DNA from: Mariprofundus ferrooxydans PV-1
Lineage (GTDB): Bacteria; Pseudomonadota; Zetaproteobacteria; Mariprofundales; Mariprofundaceae
NCBI RefSeq assembly: GCF_000153765.1
Contig: NZ_DS022294.1
Location: forward strand, 1 to 64,000
Direction: 5' to 3'
DNA length: 64,000 bases
Shown: one piece after another, positions 9,060 through 18,497 of the stretch
Position numbering within the stretch: the first letter of the stretch is position 1
Layout: each line of letters starts with the position of its first letter
The notes under the pieces: model-generated
The model's database searches: none
What the model saw: only the letters and a program-made list of their open reading frames with translations
What the model was told of the DNA's origin: nothing
Position numbers and translations under genes: made by a program

Positions 9060-10009
9060 GTCCGGGACCTTTTGCCTGCAGAAAATTTAGACTGAATCAG
9101 TGAAGTCCACGCCCGGCCATGCCAGGGATTATTACGAATAGCCATCCATAAGTAACCGCTCGCCCGCTTATCCCCCCTTGCCAGCAGACAGCGACCGATA
9201 AAGTAGGCCGGATTGCCTGTCTCTGTGCTGGCGGATGCAGGCCTCTTTGTACTTCTGAGCGCTGTTGCCTCGGCAAGCAGCTCTGCCTCATCCTCGCCTG
9301 CCAGGCGTACCTGATGACATGCATGCGCCAGCCGGTCGTACTCGGACTGCAGGCCGCCTCTGGTGCCACTGATACTGGAGAATGATACCCTGTACTGATA
9401 GAGGCTCTGCTGCACATAGCTCAGCTGACCCACATAGCCGAGACGAAGCCAGAGGTCGACATCCTGAGCAAAATAAAATGGTGGCCGGTAACCACCGCAG
9501 GCATCGTAACTCTTTTTTCGGAACATCACGCTGCCGTGCGCAGCCGGTCCCTGTTTGTCGCTGAGCAGGTTTTTCGTCGCAGTCTCTGCATCATCCTCTA
9601 CTTTTTGTACAAACAGCAGCTCACCCTTCGGTCCGATCCAGTCGGCCCATGAGGAGACAAAGGCTATATCGGCATTATCGCGCAACAGCGCCGCCTGCAG
9701 ACTCAGTCGTTCGGGCAGGGAGATATCATCGGAATCCTGGCGGGCGATAAATTCGCCACGCGCTTCGCCACAGCCGCGCACAAGCGCCCGCGTCAGGCCC
9801 GTATTCTGTTGGTGAATCACCCGCACGCGGTTGTCGCGCGCTGCAAATTCGTCAAGCATCTCCGCAGAGCGGTCCGTTGATCCATCGTTGACGATAATGA
9901 ATTCAAAGTCGGCATCACGCTGGGTCAGAATACTCTCGACCGACTCGGCCAGCTCCTTTTCACCGTTGTATACACCCATCACCACGGAAATCTCCGGTGT
10001 ACGCTTCAT
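9056..10009 (-). CDS. glycosyltransferase family 2
   Basis: An inverting GT-A glycosyltransferase of 317 aa. The N-terminal signature SVVMGVYNGEKELAESVES is followed by VNDGSTDRSAEML and the acidic metal-binding stretch RQDSDDISLPERL. The acceptor-side C-terminal part is more variable and ends in a basic tail. It overlaps both neighbours by four bases, in a run of four coupled genes (7345-11052). It has no membrane segment, so it likely acts at the cytoplasmic face on lipid-linked intermediates. Confidence 0.9.
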   Translation of the reverse strand: MKRTPEISVVMGVYNGEKELAESVESILTQRDADFEFIIVNDGSTDRSAEMLDEFAARDNRVRVIHQQNTGLTRALVRGCGEARGEFIARQDSDDISLPERLSLQAALLRDNADIAFVSSWADWIGPKGELLFVQKVEDDAETATKNLLSDKQGPAAHGSVMFRKKSYDACGGYRPPFYFAQDVDLWLRLGYVGQLSYVQQSLYQYRVSFSSISGTRGGLQSEYDRLAHACHQVRLAGEDEAELLAEATALRSTKRPASASTETGNPAYFIGRCLLARGDKRASGYLWMAIRNNPWHGRAWTSLIQSKFSAGKRSRT

Positions 10010-11052
10010 CCGTTGTCACTCCATGATAATTCTTGGGTTTGCGCGCCCGGACCGCGCCCGAGCAGCCGCTCCAGCAAGCCGGTGATCCTGCCTGCCAGTC
10101 GCCAGCCGAGAAACCGGGCCATCAAACCGTACAGGCGAAGCGTCTTGTCAGGCGCCCCGGCCGCCCGCACGGCAATGTCGAAACAGGCTTTTGCCTCGCC
10201 GGCAAGACCGGCAACCCCTGCCCTGCGCGCCTCCAGGAAGGCCCAGCGAGAGAAATGTTTCATCTCGGGGCAGTCGATATCCACCCCTGCCTTCATTGCA
10301 CCGACATAGAGCGATGCCACCAGTCGTGTCATATCGCGACAGTGCGCAAAGGTGGATGAACCGGCCGTAATCCGGTCTGCACTGTGCTGGCGGGTATCGG
10401 AGAGAAACTGCGGGCAATGAACCAGCTTCACCCCAAGAGCTGCAATACGCGCCTCATACTCCCAGTCCTCGGACATCCGCATACCGCTCCACGGGCCGAC
10501 AGCATCGCAGACAGAGCGCCGGAACAACGGTGTATGGGTATTCCACCAGCGATCCACCAGCAGCGCCGGAAACAGCGTATCGAATGGGCGGTCCGTCCAC
10601 TTGTACGGCGCTTTGAGTATATTGCCGTCGATATCGATCAGGCGGGTGTAGCCGTAAGCGATTCCGCATTCGGGATGTTCATTCAGGGCCGCGACCTGCA
10701 CGCTGAACTTTTCAGGCAGCAGCAGATCATCGCTGTCGAGATACTGGATAAACTCGCCACGGGCAGCCTTTCGCCCTGCTTCACGGGCAAGACCCGCTCC
10801 GCCATTATCGATATGTAACACACGAATCTCATCCGGATGCTGGCCGGCCAGTTTGTCGGCCTCCGCTCCCGTGGCATCGGTCGAGCCGTCGTCGACAATA
10901 ATAATCTCGATCGGCCTGTAGCTCTGCGCAAGCACCGACCCGACCGCCTGCCGCAGCATCTCTACCCTGTTATAAACAGGGATAATCGTCGAAACGAGAC
11001 CGGAAATTACTGGCGATGTGGCACCTGTCGGCATATCAGTTTGATTTTGCAT
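10006..11052 (-). CDS. glycosyltransferase family 2
   Basis: A 348-aa GT-A enzyme. Motifs are STIIPVYNRVEMLRQAVGS near residues 22-40, VDDGSTDATG, and YLDSDDLLLPEKF as the DxD region. The C-terminal about 90 residues are Arg/Ala-rich with no clear second domain. The ORF opens a block of four genes linked by four-base overlaps. A 68-base gap separates it from the acyltransferase gene upstream. Confidence 0.9.
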   Translation of the reverse strand: MQNQTDMPTGATSPVISGLVSTIIPVYNRVEMLRQAVGSVLAQSYRPIEIIIVDDGSTDATGAEADKLAGQHPDEIRVLHIDNGGAGLAREAGRKAARGEFIQYLDSDDLLLPEKFSVQVAALNEHPECGIAYGYTRLIDIDGNILKAPYKWTDRPFDTLFPALLVDRWWNTHTPLFRRSVCDAVGPWSGMRMSEDWEYEARIAALGVKLVHCPQFLSDTRQHSADRITAGSSTFAHCRDMTRLVASLYVGAMKAGVDIDCPEMKHFSRWAFLEARRAGVAGLAGEAKACFDIAVRAAGAPDKTLRLYGLMARFLGWRLAGRITGLLERLLGRGPGAQTQELSWSDNG

Positions 11053-11120
11053 TTAATATATGCTCACAGTTGACTCGCTAGAGTCACTTGTGAATTTCGA
11101 CTTTCGTTGAAGGATGGTTA

Positions 11121-12194
11121 TCATGCTTTTGCCTTGAAGCGAACGCGAATTAACTCGACTTTTTTGGAAACCACAGTGTCGAGCATAAATGCAAAGACAA
11201 TACATGCTGCAACAGTTGCCAGCATCGGAAAACCGCGACTGATAATATCTCTGTCAAACAAAGACCCCAAAACAAAAATCACCAGTACGTGACTGATATA
11301 GATCGGATAACTCAGGTCTCCTATTTTCCCATCTAGTTTATGCATGTTCTGAAAGGTGAAAAAGAATGGCAAAGCGAAAAAAAACAAAACAAATAACATA
11401 CTTATTTTTGCAATATTACCAACTCCGGCGACGTTCGGTATATATGGAAAAATGAGCAAGTAAGCGACGAATGCTAGCGTCGAAACCATTGCCGCTTTTT
11501 TCAAACGCGATTCTTCAAACCATTGCGAATACAGCTTGCTTAGAAATTGATGACTCAGTGCACCTAAGATAAAGAACAGCAACTCTGTAGGGAAGAACCT
11601 GTAGGTCCACGGATCATTTAAACCTATACCTATAGAGATCAGGTATGCCCTTAAGCTTAGGGAAAGTAGCAATAAACCAATGAGAAGTTTTCGTGAATGA
11701 AGAATAAAAGGCGCTATTAAATAAAAACTGAGTTCAAGCCCAAGAGTCCAAGCCTGCGGAACAAGAAGGCCGGCCCAAAGACTGACCTCTGAATCTTGAA
11801 AATTGGAAGCAAAAACCAGAGCTCCATTCTTGATTGCCGAGAACATCACGTAGTCCTGACCGAATAGAAAAGTGTTTGATAAAATCAGCTCCGTAGATGC
11901 CTGCCATGGCAACGAGGCGTATAGCCCAAAATATGAACTATTAATCATAAGATATGTCAGCAGTGTCAATAACGCAACAACAAAATAGACCGGGTAAAGC
12001 CTTAAATATCTGGAGAAATAAAAGTCTGATATCTTCTCATATCTTTTATTTTCTACCAGTATATAGGAAATTAAATAACCTGAAATCATGTAAAACAACT
12101 GAACAGCAAACTGTCCCCCGACAAGGGCAGCCTGATATCCAGGCACATGCACCAGAACAACACTAAGGGCCAGTAAGGTTCTTATTAGTCCCAT
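11121..12194 (-). CDS. acyltransferase 3 family (OafA/YrhL-like) membrane protein
   Basis: A 357-aa polytopic protein with about ten hydrophobic segments. It starts MGLIRTLLALSVVLVHVPG, where the catalytic-type His lies in the first helix as usual for acyltransferase-3 proteins. GGQFAVQLFYMISGYLISYIL and a FSRYLRLYPVYFV stretch follow, also characteristic. The family transfers acyl groups (often acetyl) to extracytoplasmic glycans. Its codons look more AT-rich than those of its neighbours, suggesting separate acquisition. Confidence 0.9.
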   Translation of the reverse strand: MGLIRTLLALSVVLVHVPGYQAALVGGQFAVQLFYMISGYLISYILVENKRYEKISDFYFSRYLRLYPVYFVVALLTLLTYLMINSSYFGLYASLPWQASTELILSNTFLFGQDYVMFSAIKNGALVFASNFQDSEVSLWAGLLVPQAWTLGLELSFYLIAPFILHSRKLLIGLLLLSLSLRAYLISIGIGLNDPWTYRFFPTELLFFILGALSHQFLSKLYSQWFEESRLKKAAMVSTLAFVAYLLIFPYIPNVAGVGNIAKISMLFVLFFFALPFFFTFQNMHKLDGKIGDLSYPIYISHVLVIFVLGSLFDRDIISRGFPMLATVAACIVFAFMLDTVVSKKVELIRVRFKAKA

Positions 12195-12233
12195 TCAACT
12201 TCACTATAAAACATATATTTAAATACGATTTCT

Positions 12234-13061
12234 CTATTTATTGTTCCGACAGTAGAATTCATTGCATCCGATATGATGGAAACGGTGATAGCCCTGCGAT
12301 TCCATATAACGGGAAACGGGATAGTCCGAATGGCCCGTATTGTTTTCCAGCACAACAACCTTCGGTGCGAAGCGGGCAAGATCGAACCCCTTAAGCACAT
12401 CCAGCTCTCCGCCTTCCACATCGATGGTGACAAAATCGATCTGCTCAGGCGCCAGTTCATCCAAAATGGAGTCCATGGTCCTGAACGGAACCTCGACTTT
12501 CCTGATACTTTTGCCTGCCCTCGTGCAGCGCTCAATATCGGCATCATCCGGATTCACGAAGGAGAGCATTTCATCCCCTTCATCACCGGAAACGGTATGA
12601 AAAACAATTGTATCAGCCTGACCGGGCGCACCGACTGCCGTATGTACCACCGTGCTTTCCGGTCGATTCTTCCGGCATAGTTCAGCCACATCCGGGTTGG
12701 CCTCAACCAGCAAGCCCTTCCAGCCAATCGTTTCAAATGCAAAGGTGTTGCTCAATGAAACACCATCGTGAGCCCCGACCTCGATAAAATAGCCATCGGC
12801 TTTACGGCCGAAGTAGTTCCACAGGAAAATATCCTCCCCATGCTGGGCATGGAAAGGCACCTTGCCGTCCCTTTTCATGATCAGCCCGGCCAGTTCCCCG
12901 TAGATTTGACGGTGATCCTGAATGTGCTGAAGCTGGAGGTTGCTCAACTGTTTTTTCAACTGCTCGTGAGCCTGCCAGATGCCCCGTACCGCATGTCGAA
13001 AACGAAATGCCAGCAGCATGATAGCAGCGGCAAGCGCAATAAAGACCAACGTTGTAATCAT
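12234..13061 (-). CDS. FkbM-family SAM-dependent methyltransferase
   Basis: A 275-aa protein with an N-terminal hydrophobic segment (about residues 2-20) and a FkbM methyltransferase domain. Visible parts are YFIEVGAHDGVSLSNTFAFE (SAM-binding motif I), LLVEANPDVAELC, and FVTIDVEGGELDVLKGFDL, the conserved D-V-E-G-x-E block. The membrane anchor suggests it works close to lipid-linked glycan. A second FkbM protein is encoded at 25116-25883. The methylated position is unknown. Confidence 0.9.
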   Translation of the reverse strand: MITTLVFIALAAAIMLLAFRFRHAVRGIWQAHEQLKKQLSNLQLQHIQDHRQIYGELAGLIMKRDGKVPFHAQHGEDIFLWNYFGRKADGYFIEVGAHDGVSLSNTFAFETIGWKGLLVEANPDVAELCRKNRPESTVVHTAVGAPGQADTIVFHTVSGDEGDEMLSFVNPDDADIERCTRAGKSIRKVEVPFRTMDSILDELAPEQIDFVTIDVEGGELDVLKGFDLARFAPKVVVLENNTGHSDYPVSRYMESQGYHRFHHIGCNEFYCRNNK

Positions 13062-13098
13062 ATCATATCCCTTTTGTTTGGTTTCTGAATCATTTCAA

Positions 13099-14025
13099 TC
13101 AGTTCATGCTTAACAGTCGTCGGATTGACGCTTGCACATGACCCCTTGGCTTAACCGGAGCAAGGTCGTTCAACGGTATGTCTTTGACAAGCGCATCGGT
13201 TAAACGTGCATAAATCCCTTTCAGCGTGTGCCAGTCGTTCTGTATCGCAATATCCCTGTTTTTCCTGACATACGGCAACATCTCCCGATACCGCTCCATG
13301 CTGAGGCCGCGCAGTATATCTGCAAGCTCGTCCAGCGATTCGAACAGGATCATGCCGCGCTCATCAAACAGCTCCGTGATGGCAGGACAACCCCAGTAGA
13401 TCGGTACCGTATCGGTCAGCAGGCAATCAATCAGTTTTTCGCTGAAATAGAAGTCTTCCCGCACATTCTCCATGGCAATGGAAAATGCATACTTGCCCAA
13501 CCCGTCGAGCTTGCTGTCGATGGGGTTGATGCCCTTGCCGTAACAATCCACATGCGAAAGCCCTATACACATCCGGGCCACATCCATGCGCAACGAATAG
13601 CCGTGAGCCGCGTTGTGATCGATACTGCCGAGAAAAGAGACCAGGCTGGTTTTATCAAAGCGCTGCCCTTCCCATGCGCCTTCCAGCCAGCTGGTGCCGT
13701 AATAGAGCAAACCATAAGGCTCCCCTGTCTCAATCAATGTCTTTCTGAGCGTATAGGTTTTCCTGAACAACGGCCGCAGTTGCTCCGCATGTTCAAACAC
13801 CATCGAAATCGGACTTTCCAGCATCACGCAGATGCGGCGATGCTTCGGATATCTGGCAACACCTTTACCAAGCGCTGCATTATCCAGATACATCGCCAGC
13901 GAGAACTGCTTGCCTGCCTTCTTTTCAGGGCTGAAAATAAAGCAGTAGTCACGTCCCTGATGTGAAACGCGTATCTCATCGACAAACGACTTGCCGTAGC
14001 AGTCGATCAGGACATCACTGCTCAT
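13099..14025 (-). CDS. glycosyltransferase family 10 (alpha-1,3-fucosyltransferase-like)
   Basis: A 308-aa protein with the GT10 C-terminal signature: KYAFSIAMENV followed by FYFSEKLIDCLLTDTVPIYWG. This matches the conserved donor-binding region of alpha-1,3/1,4-fucosyltransferases (EN...Y.TEK...A...G..P.Y.G). The donor is normally GDP-L-fucose. gmd at 34899-35879 provides the first step towards that donor, but the second-step reductase is absent from this window. Its start overlaps the stop of the gene at 14015-15076 by 11 bases. Confidence 0.85.
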   Translation of the reverse strand: MSSDVLIDCYGKSFVDEIRVSHQGRDYCFIFSPEKKAGKQFSLAMYLDNAALGKGVARYPKHRRICVMLESPISMVFEHAEQLRPLFRKTYTLRKTLIETGEPYGLLYYGTSWLEGAWEGQRFDKTSLVSFLGSIDHNAAHGYSLRMDVARMCIGLSHVDCYGKGINPIDSKLDGLGKYAFSIAMENVREDFYFSEKLIDCLLTDTVPIYWGCPAITELFDERGMILFESLDELADILRGLSMERYREMLPYVRKNRDIAIQNDWHTLKGIYARLTDALVKDIPLNDLAPVKPRGHVQASIRRLLSMN

Positions 14026-15076
14026 CAGGGAGCTCCCTGCGGGGAGCGTTTGGGCCGCCCTGTACGCCCGACTCCCTGCTGTTCAATGCGGCAATTCGAT
14101 CAACTACCGGCATGTTCATTTTCTCTGCCGAGAAGGCTTCCCGCGTTACCATGCCGCTGTGCTTCTCCTTCTGCGCCGGATGCCAGAGATGCACAAAGGG
14201 CATGTAGCCGCCCGGATAGAAGTCGAGCGTCTGTGCCCGTTGCAGTATTTCGTCATCCTCTCCGCCCCAGCCGTAAAAGGATTCATCGTGACCGCCAATA
14301 CGCCAGTAGGCATCCCGGTCCATCATCAACGAAATGCCACGACAATTCTGCCGCACCTCGGCAATCTGCCGGACAGCGGACAGAGAGAGATCCGCCTGAA
14401 CCGCTTCGGATGTTGCCCGATCGGGATAAAATACCAGCCGCGGTATCCGCGCTGCCTGATACCCCCTGCCAACCAGCTCGCAAACGCTGGCCGCATAACC
14501 GACAGGTGCCAGCATATCGCCGTCGTGAAATATCAATATATCTGCTCGCGCATGGCGCGCACCGACATTCATCGCCCATGACTTGTTGAACGGCATATCG
14601 GCCGATACCGAGCGGGCATGAATATGACGGACACCCGGCACGCTCTCGTCATCAAGCAGCCGCTCCCGGCTCTGTTCCACCAGAATAATCTCGCAGGTCA
14701 CACCCTGCTGGGCCTTTAACGTAGCAAGGCAGGCCTGTAGCTGTGGCAGCCTTTCCGTACCGCGAAAGGCGATAATAATGCTGACATCGGGCTCGGCCGA
14801 TATGGCTTCGCTATCGACGGAGAATGCAATCGGCCACTGGGCCAGACAGTGATTGAGCAGTCTTGCTCCTGTTTCGGGAAACAGGCGGCAGACGGTCAGC
14901 ATCGATGTATCCCGCCAGTTGCACACCCTGGAACGCCCGCCATCGGCAACCGTAATCGACTCATGCCGGTTATGCAGGTCGAGCCAGGAGAAGCCCGGCA
15001 CGTTTAACGCCAACTCCGTTCGCCAGCGCTCATGCGCCCAGCAGCCCAGCAGCTGTTTCAGCGATGCCTTGCTCAC
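14015..15076 (-). CDS. glycosyltransferase (GT2/GT7-C type)
   Basis: A 353-aa GT-A glycosyltransferase. Residues around 95-120 carry [21 protein letters not shown]. The DxD is in LIFHDGDML, and the C-terminal part has [15 protein letters not shown], the GWGxEDxE motif of galactosyltransferase/chondroitin-polymerase-like C-terminal domains. The first about 90 residues precede the catalytic domain and are unassigned. It overlaps the acetyltransferase start by four bases upstream and the GT10 gene by 11 downstream. Confidence 0.85.
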   Translation of the reverse strand: MSKASLKQLLGCWAHERWRTELALNVPGFSWLDLHNRHESITVADGGRSRVCNWRDTSMLTVCRLFPETGARLLNHCLAQWPIAFSVDSEAISAEPDVSIIIAFRGTERLPQLQACLATLKAQQGVTCEIILVEQSRERLLDDESVPGVRHIHARSVSADMPFNKSWAMNVGARHARADILIFHDGDMLAPVGYAASVCELVGRGYQAARIPRLVFYPDRATSEAVQADLSLSAVRQIAEVRQNCRGISLMMDRDAYWRIGGHDESFYGWGGEDDEILQRAQTLDFYPGGYMPFVHLWHPAQKEKHSGMVTREAFSAEKMNMPVVDRIAALNSRESGVQGGPNAPRRELPDEQ

Positions 15077-15681
15077 GCCCGCTCGCCTATTTTAACGGCC
15101 GGGACACCGGCCACGATGTCATAAGCCTGAACATCCTTCGTCACCACGGCATTGGCACCGACCACAGCACCTGTACCGATGTTTATCCCCGGCATCACCG
15201 TAACACCGGCCCCCAGCCAAACATCGTCGCCGATTACAATGCCCAGACGCGACAGATCCGGCCCCTGCTCAAGGATCGGCTTATCCCGCCCGATTTTATG
15301 ATTCGATCCGACCAGCGTGCAGAACTGCGAGATCAGACAGTGGTTGCCGATATGGATATCGCCGTCGCCGCAGGCACGCAGGTTGTTATACTGGCCGATC
15401 CATGTCCCGTCGCCGATTGAGACGCGTCCATATCCATTACTCTCATCACCGAAGGCCAGCACCGTGCCGCTGCACAGCGAGACGTGCTCACCTAGACGCA
15501 GGCGTTCCGGCTGATAAGCGGTAATCACAAGGCCATCAGCCAGCTTCGCCGTCGGCCACTGCTTGCGGATGCTTTCAAGTTCGAGCAGTTCCAGCCGTTT
15601 TTCGCCCAGAAAGCGCAGAGTTTCCGGGAAGCGCAGCAACGCCAGAGCGCGCAGCCAGGTTTTCAGCCTTCCGGCGCTCAT
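15073..15681 (-). CDS. left-handed beta-helix O-acetyltransferase
   Basis: A 202-aa hexapeptide-repeat acyltransferase. Repeats include [36 protein letters not shown] and VGANAV, and the C-terminus has [10 protein letters not shown]. The catalytic-type His lies in GSNHKIG. It differs from the enzyme at 7345-7896 by a longer N-terminus and a different loop, so a separate acetylation site is likely. Four-base overlaps with both neighbours place it in the same translational unit. Confidence 0.88.
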   Translation of the reverse strand: MSAGRLKTWLRALALLRFPETLRFLGEKRLELLELESIRKQWPTAKLADGLVITAYQPERLRLGEHVSLCSGTVLAFGDESNGYGRVSIGDGTWIGQYNNLRACGDGDIHIGNHCLISQFCTLVGSNHKIGRDKPILEQGPDLSRLGIVIGDDVWLGAGVTVMPGINIGTGAVVGANAVVTKDVQAYDIVAGVPAVKIGERA

Positions 15682-17030
15682 TCCGCCGCACCCTCCGCAT
15701 CCCTGCGATCGAGCTGTTCTGTCTTCGTCCAGAATGATTCATTCCCGTACTCTGTTGTGCCATGCGAATGCGGCCACTCCCCGCCCGCACCGCCGTCCGG
15801 CCCCGTGCTGCCGATCAGCGAACGCAGTGATTCGGCCTTGCCGCCGCCCAGCAATCGATCGAGGCGTCCGCTTGCCTGCTGCGTACCGATGCGGGGGGCT
15901 GACGCCAGTGACGGCTGCTCCAGCAGTGCCTTCAGGTGACGATCCCAGTTGGCAACCGATACGGCAATGGTATAACGCTCTTCAATCAGTCTGTAAGCTG
16001 CCTGCCTGAGCCTTGCAATCAGGCTGGCCTCGCACCACAGCCGCTGCAGCTGCGCAGCCGCCTGCCCTGTATCTCCGACAGGAAACATCAGCGCGTTATC
16101 GTCATCATGCAGTGCCGACTCCAGTCCCGAACCGATATAGTTGGAGGAGACCACCGCCACGCCGCTTGCCATCGCTTCCCAGATCACAATCGGGCCGGTC
16201 TCCCAGCTCGATGTCAGCAACAACACATCCACCTCCGCCAGCACCTGCCGCTGCAACTCTTCCGGTGAGATAAACCCCAGGAAGGTTATCCTGCCATCAT
16301 CGACACGGCTGCCGAATTCAGCGCGTAACTGTTTCTCATCCGGACCGTTGCCTGCGATCATTAATTCGTACGGCACTCCAAGCGTTTCGAGTGCTTCGAT
16401 AATTGGCGGCAGATCGAAAATCTGTTTCTGGTCCTGCTCCAGTCTCCCTACATAGGCGATCTTCAGGCATTCACCCGGTTCCGAACGAGGCGCAGGTCCG
16501 TCAAATTCAACACCGTATGGCACATGCGAGATTCTGCCTGCATCCATATTCCCCATCACTTCAGCCAGTTTGCAAGCCAGCCGATTGGTGCAGAAAACGC
16601 GATCCAGCAGATCGCCATAAGCACCGATATCTTCGTAAAGATCAGGCTGGATACCGTGCACGGTCATGGCTACCTTCAACTCAGGCCTGCCATACTGCCT
16701 GCTGCGGACTGCCCCCAGAATGGCATCGGGCATATTGACCGTAGCCACGATATCCGGATTCACAACCGATATTGCTTTTTCAACTGCGCGCAGGCGTCCC
16801 TCTTGCGTGCCGCTCTTGCAACTGATCGGGTACCAGCTGCGATGCGCATGGCCTACGATGTACTTTTCAGGACGGTGATGTCGCGGCCCTTCAACCAGCC
16901 CGATCGTTACATCCCAGCCCAGGCTGCCAAGTCCCGGCTCCATATAGTCAAGCCAGGTAGCAAGCCCGCTCAACACATAGGCGGAGGGTGCAACAAACAT
17001 AACGGATGGTTTTTTGTTATTCTGCATCAA
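15678..17030 (-). CDS. glycosyltransferase family 4
   Basis: A 450-aa GT-B glycosyltransferase with [16 protein letters not shown] at the N-terminus and [20 protein letters not shown] as the C-terminal E-x7-E region. It is a close tandem paralogue of the next upstream gene (17148-18497): both share the GWDVT(I/V)GL segment, a GT(Q/E)EGR(L/I) segment and a C-terminal GEEWPH/GGEWPH motif beyond the normal GT-B fold. A heptamer-repeat region fills the 117-base gap between them. Donor sugar unknown. Confidence 0.9.
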   Translation of the reverse strand: MMQNNKKPSVMFVAPSAYVLSGLATWLDYMEPGLGSLGWDVTIGLVEGPRHHRPEKYIVGHAHRSWYPISCKSGTQEGRLRAVEKAISVVNPDIVATVNMPDAILGAVRSRQYGRPELKVAMTVHGIQPDLYEDIGAYGDLLDRVFCTNRLACKLAEVMGNMDAGRISHVPYGVEFDGPAPRSEPGECLKIAYVGRLEQDQKQIFDLPPIIEALETLGVPYELMIAGNGPDEKQLRAEFGSRVDDGRITFLGFISPEELQRQVLAEVDVLLLTSSWETGPIVIWEAMASGVAVVSSNYIGSGLESALHDDDNALMFPVGDTGQAAAQLQRLWCEASLIARLRQAAYRLIEERYTIAVSVANWDRHLKALLEQPSLASAPRIGTQQASGRLDRLLGGGKAESLRSLIGSTGPDGGAGGEWPHSHGTTEYGNESFWTKTEQLDRRDAEGAAE

Positions 17031-17040
17031 TTCATTTCAC

Positions 17041-17216
17041 CTGTGATTTGTAACTTGTGATTTGTAACTTGGGAATGGGGAGCGGTGAATGGTGAATAAA
17101 CCGACAGACTAATCCCTGGCCCCTGATCCCTTGAAACTTTTCACTTTTCACTTTTCACTTTCAACCTGAGACTTTGAACTTGTAACCGATTCACCTTTCA
17201 CTGCTTCACTGTTCAG
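17041..17216. repeat. heptamer repeat array 1 (GT4/GT4 junction)
   Basis: Degenerate 7-base periodic sequence. The left part has a 14-mer tandem duplicate (TGTGATTTGTAACT twice) and GGTGAAT twice. The right part has TTTTCAC three times, then TTCAACC, TTGAACT, TGTAACC and TTTCACT. The right part overlaps the last about 22 codons of the GT4 gene at 17148-18497, which therefore ends in a Ser/Lys/Glu-rich tail encoded by the repeats. Confidence 0.8.
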
Positions 17217-18497
17217 GGCCTGCTCCATACTCTGTATCAACCGGGAATCGTTGCATTTGAAATGCGGCCACTCCTCACCGGCACTGGCATGGGCAATGCG
17301 TCGGTTCAACACCCTGCGGCAACGCTCCCACAGCGGTCGAGGCACCCCGGCAGGCCCTTTTGCATCCAGGCTGACCGGACGGGCCGGCAGCGGTAATGCC
17401 GGCATCTGCATGCAGCCATCCAACGCATCCGACCAGCTCCGACCGAAGACAGGCAGTGAGAAACTGCCTGCAATATGTGTCGCGGCAGCTGCTGCCATCC
17501 TGCCCAGCCTCTCCCGGTCCTGATAAAGACCGGCAACCATATCGGCTGCACGAGTGATATCCCCTACAGGGAATATCAGCGCATTGCTGCCCTCAATAAC
17601 CAGCCCATCCGTATCGACGCCGCGAAAAGCCGATGTAACCGGCACTACGCCGTGGCTCATCGCCTCTGCAATCGAATAGCCCCATGCTTCGGATGGAGAG
17701 AAGTGAACCAGCACGCTCAGGGCAGGATAAAAATCCTGCTCCAGCTGGGTAGCGCTCAACTCGCCGAAATATCTGAAGTGCTCAGGGAAGTTTCCGGCAA
17801 GCTCCGTCAGCTCATCCCCGCTCTCGCCCTTGCCGGCTACCCACATCTGCGCCTCGGGACAGCGCTGATGCAGAGCCGTGAAAAACGGCAGGATATCCTC
17901 GCCTCGCTTATCACCGTCCAGACGACCGGCATAACCGACCCGGAACGGATCTACCGGAGAGCGAACATGCTGCGCAGGCACGGCCACCGCATTGGCAATG
18001 TGTTTGAGTCGCTCAGGTATAAAACCGTCAGACTGTGCCGCCATGGCACGATAGCTCAGTTTGCTGACACACACAGCCAGGTCAATCACATCGCGATTCT
18101 GCAGCAGGCAGGCTGCCTGCCCCGGCAGGTTACCATGGTTAACTGCAATCAGCCTGAATGCATGCCCTCTGTAACGCAGGCGCCTGACCGCCTCAAATGC
18201 CGAGTCGAGCACATTCACGATCACCACATCCGGGGCCACGGTCGACACCGCTCGTTCGATCGACTGGATGCGGCCTTCTTCGGTGCCGGTACGTGCATCC
18301 ATGCGTATGGTTTTCAGTGCAGGCCTGAATGCCTCAACCCTGGCCGGATCATGGAATTGCGCACCCCATGCCAGCCCCACCGTCACATCCCAGCCCTGCT
18401 GCTGCAAGCCAAGCGAGAGGGCATCCACCCATGTACCGATACCACAGGCTGCGATAGATGAAGGGTAGAGCACCAGGACAGTTTTACCCTGCATCAC
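17148..18497 (-). CDS. glycosyltransferase family 4
   Basis: A 449-aa GT-B enzyme with PSSIAACGIGTWVDALS at the N-terminus and VHFSPSEAWGYSIAEAMSHG as the donor-side E-x7-E region. It is a tandem paralogue of the gene at 15678-17030. The last about 22 residues (ending SSKSQVESEK) are encoded by heptamer repeats and look like a random extension rather than part of the fold. Its start overlaps the stop of the neighbouring glycosyltransferase gene (18494) by four bases. Confidence 0.9.
   Translation of the reverse strand: MMQGKTVLVLYPSSIAACGIGTWVDALSLGLQQQGWDVTVGLAWGAQFHDPARVEAFRPALKTIRMDARTGTEEGRIQSIERAVSTVAPDVVIVNVLDSAFEAVRRLRYRGHAFRLIAVNHGNLPGQAACLLQNRDVIDLAVCVSKLSYRAMAAQSDGFIPERLKHIANAVAVPAQHVRSPVDPFRVGYAGRLDGDKRGEDILPFFTALHQRCPEAQMWVAGKGESGDELTELAGNFPEHFRYFGELSATQLEQDFYPALSVLVHFSPSEAWGYSIAEAMSHGVVPVTSAFRGVDTDGLVIEGSNALIFPVGDITRAADMVAGLYQDRERLGRMAAAAATHIAGSFSLPVFGRSWSDALDGCMQMPALPLPARPVSLDAKGPAGVPRPLWERCRRVLNRRIAHASAGEEWPHFKCNDSRLIQSMEQALNSEAVKGESVTSSKSQVESEK

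Noticed and set aside
17475-18461. Long plus-strand open frame (328 codons)
   Set aside because: Antisense shadow of the GT4 gene at 17148-18497; no domain, no ribosome site.
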